Part shown: piece after piece, positions 1 to 5,799 of the stretch
How the letters are laid out: each line of letters starts with the position of its first letter
Numbering within the stretch: the stretch's first letter is position 1
Program-made: the position numbers and the translations under genes
Source of the DNA: Pedobacter sp.
GTDB lineage: Bacteria > Bacteroidota > Bacteroidia > Sphingobacteriales > Sphingobacteriaceae
Assembly (NCBI GenBank): GCA_004295885.1
Contig: SEDG01000104.1
Coordinates: forward strand, 1-7,750
DNA: 7,750 nt
Direction of reading: 5' to 3'
The notes under the pieces: model-generated
Told to the model about the DNA's origin: nothing
Seen by the model: the letters and a program-made list of their open reading frames with translations, nothing else
Databases searched by the model: none

Positions 1-116
1 AAGTGCCAATTGTTAGGGAAACCATCAACTGCAGAATATTCGCACATTGGCGAAACCACAATTCTGTTTTTTAATTCTATGTTTTTTATTTTAAGGGGAG
101 AGAAAAGTAATGACAT
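1..116 (-). CDS. Old Yellow Enzyme family NADH:flavin oxidoreductase (YqjM-like), N-terminal fragment
   Basis: The first 38 codons of a minus-strand gene are visible; the rest lies beyond the left edge. The ATG is at 116-114. The peptide opens with MSLLFSPLKIKNIELKNRI and continues with VVSPMCEYSAVDGFPNNWH. This is the characteristic start of the YqjM/xenobiotic-reductase class of OYE-family FMN ene-reductases: an LFxPxxIxxxxLKNRI strand followed by the SPMCxYS loop that contacts FMN. Cys25 and Tyr27 correspond to Cys26 and Tyr28 of YqjM, where the cysteine tunes the flavin potential. Such enzymes are cytoplasmic and reduce activated C=C bonds with NAD(P)H; the physiological substrate cannot be told from this fragment. 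The start codon is four bases from a TA-flanked inverted-repeat element at 121-286, so the native upstream region has been displaced. Recognition is from memory of the family's N-terminus and is fairly secure despite the short length. Confidence 0.85.
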   Translation of the reverse strand, partial: MSLLFSPLKIKNIELKNRIVVSPMCEYSAVDGFPNNWH

Positions 117-120
117 GTTA

Positions 121-286
121 TAGAGGCTGTTTAAAATTTATCTAATAATTGTTTATGCTTCTTTTTGGCTGCAACTGCGTTATGTTTTTTTGAGGTAGAA
201 GCGCCGCTATCTCTTCAAAAACAGGCCTTGTTTCGCTCAAAAATAAGCTATAAACATTTTCATAACATAAATTTAAACAGCCTCTA
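121..286. mobile_element. MITE-like element with terminal inverted repeats and TA target duplication
   Basis: A 162-bp unit (123-284) begins GAGGCTGTTTAAA (123-135) and ends with its exact reverse complement (272-284). The similarity continues inward as ATTTAT with a one-base indel. Both ends are flanked by TA (121-122 and 285-286), consistent with a TA target-site duplication as made by IS630/Tc1-like transposases and some IS5-family ones. No coding frame for a transposase is present, so it would be a non-autonomous MITE mobilised in trans. A central hairpin lies inside: GAGGTAG (192-198) pairs with CTATCTC (207-213), one pair being G-T. The parent IS family is a guess. The element abuts the start of the OYE gene. 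Confidence 0.7.
238..245 (-). promoter_or_regulatory. Possible Bacteroidota -7 box inside the MITE-like element
   Basis: On the minus strand this reads TATTTTTG, a full match to the Bacteroidota -7 consensus TAnnTTTG. It points toward the OYE start codon about 120 bases downstream. I see no convincing -33 TTG-type box 19-21 bases further upstream, and an AT-rich region will give such matches by chance. If real, the mobile element would be supplying the promoter of the oxidoreductase gene. Confidence 0.25.
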
Positions 287-394
287 AGATTTTAGGCAAA
301 TTAACAACAAGCAAATGGATTTGTTTCTATCACTCAAATATCCAAACAATGTGATGACAAGTAAATAAATTGTTAGATTGTGCAACCATAGAAT
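287..394. other. Non-coding stretch between MITE-like element and terminator
   Basis: This AT-rich sequence has no open frame I would call. It probably held the original promoter of the OYE gene before the 162-bp element inserted. A short palindrome, CAAATGGATTTG (312-323, 5-bp arms), could be an operator half-pair but is too short to assert. No perfect TAnnTTTG box is seen on the minus strand here. Confidence 0.4.
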
Positions 395-462
395 AAAAAA
401 ATAGCCTACAATTTTTCTGAGTAGTTAATTATATTTTACCACAAAACAACCGTAAGCTATTT
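395..462 (-). terminator. Intrinsic terminator of the four-gene operon
   Basis: Read on the minus strand, bases 462-448 pair with 413-399 over 15 consecutive positions. Three of these are G-U pairs, and the core is AAATAGC/GCTATTT. The 3' arm runs directly into a T tract (seven T's at 401-395, of which four lie beyond the stem). The loop is long (34 bases, 414-447), which lowers confidence in efficient termination, but the arm-plus-T-tract orientation fits the end of the minus-strand operon whose last stop codon is at 550, about 90 bases upstream. It would also insulate the OYE gene from read-through. Confidence 0.5.
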
Positions 463-549
463 AGCATTTATTTTAATCCAATAATATAATGCACTTAAAA
501 TATGTGGGGCACTATTATGCTAGTACACCGATAGAGAAATGCATTTTGG
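463..549. other. 3' untranslated spacer
   Basis: This is the sequence between the last stop codon of the operon (550-552) and the putative terminator. It has no open frame, no strong hairpin and no recognisable motif. It probably forms the 3' untranslated end of the operon transcript. Confidence 0.4.
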
Positions 550-1044
550 TTATTGATACACTTTTTTGTCAATAACAAGCCTAATACCGAATAGCTCATA
601 AAAAGGGTCTAACTTACTTACGTATAAGTATTTTAGTGAATCTTCTATATTTTCTAGTTTTATTGTATTATTATCTTTCGACCCATATACCAAAATTTCG
701 GATCGGATAAATATATCTAGTCCCTTCTTATCTTTTATAGCTTTACTATAATCAAACTGTTTCAATTTATCTATGCCTGCAAAAAAATCAGATACAGACT
801 TATTATTAAGGTCTACAGTAGCTATATATCCATGACTTACTTTTTTTGGTTTTATATTAATTTTGATTAAAAAAAAGTATACAGCCGTCGAATCTTTTAT
901 ATTATCCAGAATAATATTTTCCCTAATTACATTTCTAATTTTTTTTCCAATAGCAATTTCTACACTATTATTTTGCTGCCCATATGCATTATTTGATACA
1001 ATAATAAATATTAACAACATAAAGATTTTTTGAATTATTGACAT
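550..1044 (-). CDS. Small secreted protein of unknown function, coupled to the upstream zincin lipoprotein gene
   Basis: 164 residues. I do not recognise the family. Residues 1-22 form a typical Sec signal peptide: one Lys, a strongly hydrophobic core (FMLLIFIIV) and an AYG-Q cleavage site around residue 22, so a mature protein of about 142 residues is expected in the periplasm or outside. There is no lipobox cysteine and no cysteine anywhere, unlike its Cys-rich neighbour. The mature part is rich in Lys, Ile, Asp and Asn, with alternating hydrophobic patterns (residues 54-64 and 73-79) that look like beta strands, and a hydrophobic C-terminal strand near 150-158. The ATG lies inside the last codons of the upstream gene (10-bp overlap, in a different frame), which implies translational coupling and a matched dose with the lipoprotein. 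It is the last gene before the probable terminator. An inhibitor, immunity or partner role for the protease is possible but is inference only. Confidence 0.8.
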   Translation of the reverse strand: MSIIQKIFMLLIFIIVSNNAYGQQNNSVEIAIGKKIRNVIRENIILDNIKDSTAVYFFLIKINIKPKKVSHGYIATVDLNNKSVSDFFAGIDKLKQFDYSKAIKDKKGLDIFIRSEILVYGSKDNNTIKLENIEDSLKYLYVSKLDPFYELFGIRLVIDKKVYQ

Positions 1045-2564
1045 GTTCCTTGTCCCTTCCCATTAGTTTTTAATACATAGTTTGTATTTATGTTGGCTAA
1101 ATCTTGCTTTGAAATAGTTGTAGCACTAGGGCCACTACCAATAGTAAATTCAGTGGCGTTTTGATATGCATCACCATCTGCTACTCCATCCCACGCCATA
1201 GCTGTGGCATCTAGTAAACTTATGTCAAAAAGGTCAGCCAAAAAATCAGCAATTGGTTCTATGTAATCTTCAGCAATTGTTTGATGATCTAAACCATCAA
1301 AAGCTTCTTTCTTACCTGTACTTTCACGGAAATAAGCATGTAATACTTCATGTAATAATACAGCTGCAGTATGTTCTTTAGTAGAACCCACAAGAAGATC
1401 TCTACTTAATGTAATATTTGTAGAAAAACCTATAGTCTTTCCATTTGCATCTTTATCCCAAGCACTTCCTGAGGTTGTGGCTGGCGATCCATTACTTGTT
1501 TGTTGAGCATCATATATCTTAATTTTCACGTTAGCATTATTATCTAGTTTACTGATTATATCTTTTAAAATGCCCACAACATCATTGCTTAATGCTGAAT
1601 CTACTACTTTTTTTAAGCAGGTATCAGTTACATTATTTTTAATCTCTGGTTCAATCGGATTGTCTATAGGGTCATTATCATCATTTTGACACTCCGGATT
1701 ACTAAAATTTGTTGGATCTTCACAACCTTCGCCACCAGGAGGGTCATCAGGACAAACTGTGTAAGCCCAAGTTGCTGAGATTATTATTGGCTCATCGCAA
1801 TACTCAGGATATGGATTATCACCGATGTAATAACAAGCTTCTTCGTAGATCACATCATACCAATCTGTACATCCAGCCTCCCCTTCATACCCTGGACGTT
1901 CAGATACAGTTCTATCTATACTGGCCAACTTGTTCAGCTTAAGAGTTGGTTGAGAAATTGACCATTTTTTTAAGTTGGTTGCTTTTCCATTTGTAATACG
2001 TAGCTTGTTAACTATAACATCATCCCAAGTCTTATAAATAAGAAAACCATTAAAATCCTTGTCCAAATTATTGATAGTGTTATGGCTAATGTCTCCCTTA
2101 TGCTTGTGTAAGTAATCCTTGTCAGGAATATAAGAGATTATCCGTTGGCTAATCTTCCCATTTTTATCCTTGAAGATGATCAGTCTATTAAAACTGGCTC
2201 TGATTATCTCCAAGTCAGCGGCCGCATCTTTTTTTCCAATCATTGATGTTATCTTTCGACTGTAAGATAAGGGAATTTCTACAAATTCATATAAGGCAGT
2301 TTTGCCAACCACGGCACGAGACCATATAGGAGTTTTGAGGTTAGGCTTTTTACCTGTGCGTTCAACAGAGGATATCTTATTACTTATAGCATAGGAAAAC
2401 TGATTCCCTAAATTGGGCAGCAGCACATCATTAAAGTAACTTTTCGCCCATTGAGCTTCGGGTTTCATTTCAGGGATGGTAGCAATTTCTTTCCTACAGG
2501 AGTAGATGCCGATTGAAAGCATAAAGATTGCCACAATAGCAATGTACGGGTTTTTGATTTTCAT
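1035..2564 (-). CDS. Lipoprotein with Cys-rich linker and C-terminal HExxH zincin-like metalloprotease domain
   Basis: 509 residues. The N-terminus has a lysine-containing start, a hydrophobic core and a lipobox-like GIYSC with Cys23 as the likely lipidation site, so it is a membrane-anchored lipoprotein (periplasmic or surface). Residues about 35-215 form a globular region of mixed strands that I cannot name. Residues 228-316 hold a cluster of seven cysteines (232, 244, 256, 271, 281, 292, 316), opening with the GCTDWYDV motif and followed by a Pro/Asp/Asn-rich stretch (272-310), suggesting a disulfide-bonded linker. Residues about 320-450 look like a zincin: AAVLLHEVLHAYF gives His405, Glu406 and His409, and the following DHQTIAEDYIEPIADF helix (426-441) offers His427 or an acidic residue as third ligand. 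I recall related lipoproteins of unknown function in Sphingobacteriales. The ATG at 2564 is 12 bp from the preceding stop. Catalytic activity is inferred from the motif alone. Confidence 0.85.
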   Translation of the reverse strand: MKIKNPYIAIVAIFMLSIGIYSCRKEIATIPEMKPEAQWAKSYFNDVLLPNLGNQFSYAISNKISSVERTGKKPNLKTPIWSRAVVGKTALYEFVEIPLSYSRKITSMIGKKDAAADLEIIRASFNRLIIFKDKNGKISQRIISYIPDKDYLHKHKGDISHNTINNLDKDFNGFLIYKTWDDVIVNKLRITNGKATNLKKWSISQPTLKLNKLASIDRTVSERPGYEGEAGCTDWYDVIYEEACYYIGDNPYPEYCDEPIIISATWAYTVCPDDPPGGEGCEDPTNFSNPECQNDDNDPIDNPIEPEIKNNVTDTCLKKVVDSALSNDVVGILKDIISKLDNNANVKIKIYDAQQTSNGSPATTSGSAWDKDANGKTIGFSTNITLSRDLLVGSTKEHTAAVLLHEVLHAYFRESTGKKEAFDGLDHQTIAEDYIEPIADFLADLFDISLLDATAMAWDGVADGDAYQNATEFTIGSGPSATTISKQDLANINTNYVLKTNGKGQGTCQ

Positions 2565-2576
2565 TGGGTTTAAGTT

Positions 2577-3812
2577 TTAATTGTTAATAATTGTTTGATT
2601 TTTTACGGTTTGTTTAATAGTCTCGATTCTTTCTGAAGGAACCTTGACAGGCATTGTTAGTATTACCTTGCGCCAATAAGCGGCATGCTTGTATTGCTTG
2701 TTCTTAATATAAAAATTATAGAGGGCTTCCTTTTGCACAAACCTGTTAGGAACTATATAAACGGATTGGAGAAGTGCGTTTTCGGCTTGTCTGTCCATAC
2801 CCATTTCCTGATACAGCAATCCAACTTTTAATAGAGTAGAATTATCGGTGTATTGCTTTAATATTTTCTGGAAAAGCAATAGCTTTCGTTTCTGCATATT
2901 CGTGCCAGAGAGAGCCTCACTGTACGGCTTCAAAAAACCGATATCATTCCCTAGGACAGGGTACAGTTCTTTAAAAATGCTTATACCCTCGGTGACATAT
3001 CCAGTTCCCACGAGCAACTTAGCTTGTTCCAATTTCTGATAATTGCCAATATTCCTTATTACATTAAAGTAAACAACCAATGCAAGCACTATAGGGATAG
3101 CTGTTAAGGCACAGAGTCTAATCTGGGGTCTCAATCCTTTTACTCTGTCGTAAAGAATCATATAGGCAAGCATACACAGCAGAAATATTTGAAATGGCTT
3201 GCGTTCAAATACGTGGGTAAACAATGCTGCAATACTAATCACAAGGGCTATTGCAACGAGCAGCTTAAGAAATGGGTCATTAGCATTGTTTTTTAGGCGG
3301 GTGCGGATGAGTACAATTAGTAATAAGAGAGATATGAGAAGGCAAAGCCCGCCAATGATTCCCATTTCAACTACAAACTGCCAGTAATCATTAAATGCAT
3401 AAAAAGTGTTATCCGCTAAAAGAAACTCCTTTTGGGTGTAGTCTCCCAATTTAAAGAATAATGCCTGATGCAGGTTATATTCTTTTTGAAATGCTCCCCA
3501 GCCTATCCCAGTAAAAGGATTTTCAAGAAACATCTTGAATGAAATCTTATAGATGAGCAACCTTCCCAAGCTAGAATCGCTTTCAACATATACTGAAAGA
3601 AATACAATAATGCCGATAACCGCAAGAATGGAAAGCACCATTGTCCTTTTACTGATTCGAACCTTTTGATAGTTAAATAGCAGAAATAAAATACCAACTA
3701 TTGCCCCAACAGCAAATGAACGGTTTAGCATCAATAACGAAAACATAAGGATTAAGCTTAAGCAAGTGATGCTCAATAAAAAAGAATACCGTGTTAAATG
3801 ATCTGTAAACAA
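2577..3812 (-). CDS. Wzy_C / O-antigen ligase-like membrane protein with C-terminal TPR-like region, apparently N-terminally short
   Basis: 411 residues if translation starts at the TTG at 3812, one base after the stop of the M23 gene. ATG codons at 3746 (residue 23) and 3731 (residue 28) are alternatives, but the second would lose the first helix. Predicted helices lie at about 10-29, 31-48, 58-76, 146-169, 182-201, 206-222 and 232-251. The Wzy_C signature is clear: LNRS at 29-32, GR at 83-84, NPFTGIGWGAF at 98-108, and FNDYWQFVVEMGIIGG at 140-155 after a periplasmic loop. Residues about 255-400 are soluble and helical with TPR-like repeats. Family members polymerise or ligate glycans at the periplasmic face of the inner membrane. 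Usual relatives are much longer and have five or six further N-terminal helices; here the Wzy_C domain starts almost at once, with a non-ATG start. The gene may be a 5'-truncated remnant or a short form. The acceptor is unknown. Confidence 0.75.
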   Translation of the reverse strand: MFTDHLTRYSFLLSITCLSLILMFSLLMLNRSFAVGAIVGILFLLFNYQKVRISKRTMVLSILAVIGIIVFLSVYVESDSSLGRLLIYKISFKMFLENPFTGIGWGAFQKEYNLHQALFFKLGDYTQKEFLLADNTFYAFNDYWQFVVEMGIIGGLCLLISLLLLIVLIRTRLKNNANDPFLKLLVAIALVISIAALFTHVFERKPFQIFLLCMLAYMILYDRVKGLRPQIRLCALTAIPIVLALVVYFNVIRNIGNYQKLEQAKLLVGTGYVTEGISIFKELYPVLGNDIGFLKPYSEALSGTNMQKRKLLLFQKILKQYTDNSTLLKVGLLYQEMGMDRQAENALLQSVYIVPNRFVQKEALYNFYIKNKQYKHAAYWRKVILTMPVKVPSERIETIKQTVKNQTIINN

Positions 3813-3813
3813 G

Positions 3814-4392
3814 TTAATTTATTTTGAAGGATTTAACAGGGTCGAGATAGAACATTTTCATCCACCCTAACTGCTCTTTATTGTTATAGTTTTTGATGAT
3901 TGGAAAGATGGAAAATATTGAGAAATGTAGATGTGGAGGCGAGCCTATTGCATTTCCAGAATTACCAACCAAGCCTACTCTTTGTCCTTTTTTGATGAAA
4001 GAAAATGATGATTTTTCCTGCTTGTTCAAATGGGCAAAATAATAAGTTCGTAGTTTTGTGTCGATGACGTACAAATAGTTACCTCCATTTTCGCTGTAAC
4101 CAGCAGATAGAATGAAGCCATTAATAGGGCTCACTATTTGGGTTTTACGGAGAGCGAAAATATCTATGCCTTTGTGAACCTTAGATTTACCCCAGGGAGA
4201 ATGCCAATAACTTTTGCTGTCCCAATTGTTTTCATTTGCACCCATAACAGGAATCAACAGTTCATTTTTTTCTCCAAGGAGATTTACATAGGTAATCCCT
4301 AAAATAATCGTCGCTGCAATTGCAATCGCCGAAAACCTAAATATTCCTTTTATATTTTGAAAAAGAAATATTCTTTTAAACTTAGAGGGCAT
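3814..4392 (-). CDS. Membrane-anchored M23 (LytM-type) metallopeptidase
   Basis: 192 residues. A basic N-terminus and one hydrophobic segment (about 20-38) give a signal anchor, which places the catalytic domain (about 45-190) in the periplasm. All M23 zinc and catalytic residues are present: His73 and Asp77 in HKGIDIF, His121 in FAHL, and His154/His156 in PPHLHFSIF, with the GLVGNSG turn at 140-146. Family members cleave peptide cross-links or glycine-containing bridges in peptidoglycan; this short form has no coiled coil or LysM domain. Because the ligand set is intact, I expect a real enzyme and not an EnvC/NlpD-type degenerate activator. The ATG at 4392 is the only sensible start. It is the first gene of the tight four-gene unit; the stop at 3814-3816 is one base from the start of the Wzy_C gene. 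The 140-bp spacer upstream should contain the promoter. Confidence 0.9.
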   Translation of the reverse strand: MPSKFKRIFLFQNIKGIFRFSAIAIAATIILGITYVNLLGEKNELLIPVMGANENNWDSKSYWHSPWGKSKVHKGIDIFALRKTQIVSPINGFILSAGYSENGGNYLYVIDTKLRTYYFAHLNKQEKSSFSFIKKGQRVGLVGNSGNAIGSPPHLHFSIFSIFPIIKNYNNKEQLGWMKMFYLDPVKSFKIN

Positions 4393-4532
4393 TAATTATG
4401 TAATTGAACTTACATCTAAAATAGAAATAATTCAGCATTAATCTTTAACTTGTAATGAGACTTTTATCTCTATTTTAATGTTAAATTTATGATGCTGGCT
4501 AAGTATCATTTATTGGACACCTAAGAGCAATT
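4393..4532 (-). promoter_or_regulatory. Spacer with probable operon promoter and an imperfect inverted repeat
   Basis: This spacer separates the M28 stop (4533) from the M23 start. On the minus strand TATTTTAG (4423-4416) is one mismatch from the -7 consensus TAnnTTTG and lies 24 bases before the ATG; no clear -33 box accompanies it. An imperfect inverted repeat joins 4433-4449 and 4480-4497 (outer CAGCAT/ATGCTG and inner TTTAAC/GTTAAA helices), with a nested GAGA/TCTC pair at 4457-4460 and 4467-4470. It has no good T tract, so it is more likely a structured leader, operator or repeat relic than an intrinsic terminator. The promoter call is tentative. Confidence 0.3.
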
Positions 4533-5678
4533 TTAATTCATCAAGGTTTTGTTAAACCCAATAAACAGCTTAAACAAATTTTCGTAAACAGTAAAAGGAA
4601 GTGTTTCAGGTTTATCGAAAACATCGTGATAAGCCGTAATTCCACCTTGTGTGTATAAGAAAAATGCAGGCACTCCTTTTTCAGTAAAAAAATAATGGTC
4701 GCTGTTTGCAGCTTTCCCTCTGGGATTGATTTTAACTAAGAATTTACCTTCATCGTTAACTTTATTTAACGCTGCAAATTCTTTAGGATATTGCGTTGCA
4801 TTCACAACTGTTGCTCCATTTTCTCCAGTTCCGACCATATCTACATTTATCAAAAACCTTATTTTATCCAAAGAGATGAGTGGGTTTTCAGTAAAATATT
4901 TCGAGCCTAAAATTCCTGCTTCTTCTCCAGCAAAGCAGATAAAAGCTATGGTGTATTTCTGCGGGTGGGTTGCATAATATTTTGCTAAACTTAATAAAAA
5001 TGAAACCCCGCTACCATTGTCGTTTGCACCAGGAAAATAAGTGTCTTTTCCCATTCCGCCTAAATGGTCGTAATGAGCAGTAATTAGAATAACAGAATCT
5101 GGTTTTGTTGTCCCTTTAACAACAGCGCAAATATTTGATGCACTAAAATCTGGAATAAATTGATTTTCAATATTAACTGCTAAAGATTTAGGCTGTTCGT
5201 TGAGCGATGTTTTTTTAACGAAAATCTCCGTATAATCATTTACTTTTTGAGCAACAGACCAAGTTAATTTATCTTGTAAAACAACTACAATTCTATTTTT
5301 TGCATCTAAGAAAGTAACACTATCTTTTTGTTCGAGATTCGATTTTGCAATAACACCAATGCTTGCTTGGCCAACAATAAAGTCTTTACCTGGAGTTAAT
5401 TTTTTGCCATTGATGTTCAAGGCCATCTCTCCAGGAAAAGTATTTACAGAATACCTAAAGCGTTGTTTATAATCTTTTCCATCCATCGGCTGTAAGCCAA
5501 AAGATTTAAACTGAGCTTGTATAAAACCAGCTACTTTGCTCATTCCATTTTTGGTATAACCTCTTCCCCAAAACTCTTTCGAAGTAAGCGTGTTTAAAGT
5601 TTTTTGGGCATACTTTAAATCTTGTGAAAATCCCATCAAACTTGATAATAAGATTGAGATGGTTAAGAGTTTTCGCAT
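4533..5678 (-). CDS. Secreted M28 family zinc aminopeptidase
   Basis: 381 residues from the ATG at 5678. A longer frame to a TTG at 5696 exists, but the ATG begins directly with a signal peptide (MRKLLTISILLSSLMGFSQ, cleavage near residue 18), so I chose it. Residues about 20-175 form an N-terminal strand-rich accessory region. The M28 catalytic domain follows, with every metal and catalytic residue: His202 and Asp204 in AHYDHLGG, Asp220 in GANDNGSG, Glu252 (general base) and Glu253 in AGEEAG, Asp280 in INVDMVG, and His351 in AYHDVFD. These match the cocatalytic two-zinc site of Streptomyces griseus aminopeptidase. Members release N-terminal amino acids from peptides in the periplasm or outside the cell. 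It lies behind a hairpin at 5723-5771 that separates it from the PepSY gene, and 140 bp before the M23 gene, so it is probably transcribed on its own. Confidence 0.93.
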   Translation of the reverse strand: MRKLLTISILLSSLMGFSQDLKYAQKTLNTLTSKEFWGRGYTKNGMSKVAGFIQAQFKSFGLQPMDGKDYKQRFRYSVNTFPGEMALNINGKKLTPGKDFIVGQASIGVIAKSNLEQKDSVTFLDAKNRIVVVLQDKLTWSVAQKVNDYTEIFVKKTSLNEQPKSLAVNIENQFIPDFSASNICAVVKGTTKPDSVILITAHYDHLGGMGKDTYFPGANDNGSGVSFLLSLAKYYATHPQKYTIAFICFAGEEAGILGSKYFTENPLISLDKIRFLINVDMVGTGENGATVVNATQYPKEFAALNKVNDEGKFLVKINPRGKAANSDHYFFTEKGVPAFFLYTQGGITAYHDVFDKPETLPFTVYENLFKLFIGFNKTLMN

Positions 5679-5722
5679 AAGAAATGTTTTGGACAAGCAA
5701 TATAATAAATGCTAAATAAGAA

Positions 5723-5771
5723 AGCCGCAGATTCGCAGAATATCTAATGATGAATCTGCGAATTCACGGCT
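5723..5771. repeat. Long hairpin, REP-like palindrome or terminator
   Basis: AGCCG (5723-5727) pairs with CGGCT (5767-5771), and ATTCGCAGA (5731-5739) pairs with TCTGCGAAT (5755-5763). A symmetric 3-base mismatch lies between the helices and the loop is 15 bases. It is GC-rich compared with its surroundings. On the minus strand it sits 28 bases after the stop of the PepSY gene and is followed by TTTCTTATTT, so it can act as an intrinsic terminator for the receptor-PepSY unit. Its palindromic AATTCGCAGATT-type core resembles dispersed intergenic palindromes I recall from Bacteroidota genomes, so it may be one copy of a genome-wide repeat. Confidence 0.65.
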
Positions 5772-5799
5772 AAAAATCTAGCTTGCATTCTAGTAAACG

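Noticed and set aside
1..123. Plus-strand frame open from the left edge to a TAG at 121-123
   Set aside because: The opposite strand encodes a recognisable OYE N-terminus with a proper ATG; the plus-strand peptide resembles nothing and is a shadow of it.
1709..1942. Plus-strand open frame of 77 codons
   Set aside because: It is antisense to the Cys-rich part of the lipoprotein gene, with His/Leu-rich low-complexity content and no recognisable motif.
2848..3387. Two short plus-strand open frames (2848-3039 and 3199-3387)
   Set aside because: Both are antisense to the Wzy_C/TPR gene, whose membrane helices and motifs are clear; no independent support.
3503..3697. Minus-strand open frame of 64 codons inside the Wzy_C gene
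   Set aside because: It is an out-of-frame shadow; it was also considered as a frameshifted missing N-terminal part, but it overlaps sequence already encoding Wzy_C motifs.
4726..4977. Plus-strand open frame of 83 codons
   Set aside because: It is antisense to the M28 catalytic domain, where all metal ligands are conserved on the minus strand.
5679..5696. TTG start at 5696 for the M28 peptidase
   Set aside because: The ATG at 5678 starts exactly at a normal signal peptide; the six extra residues add nothing.
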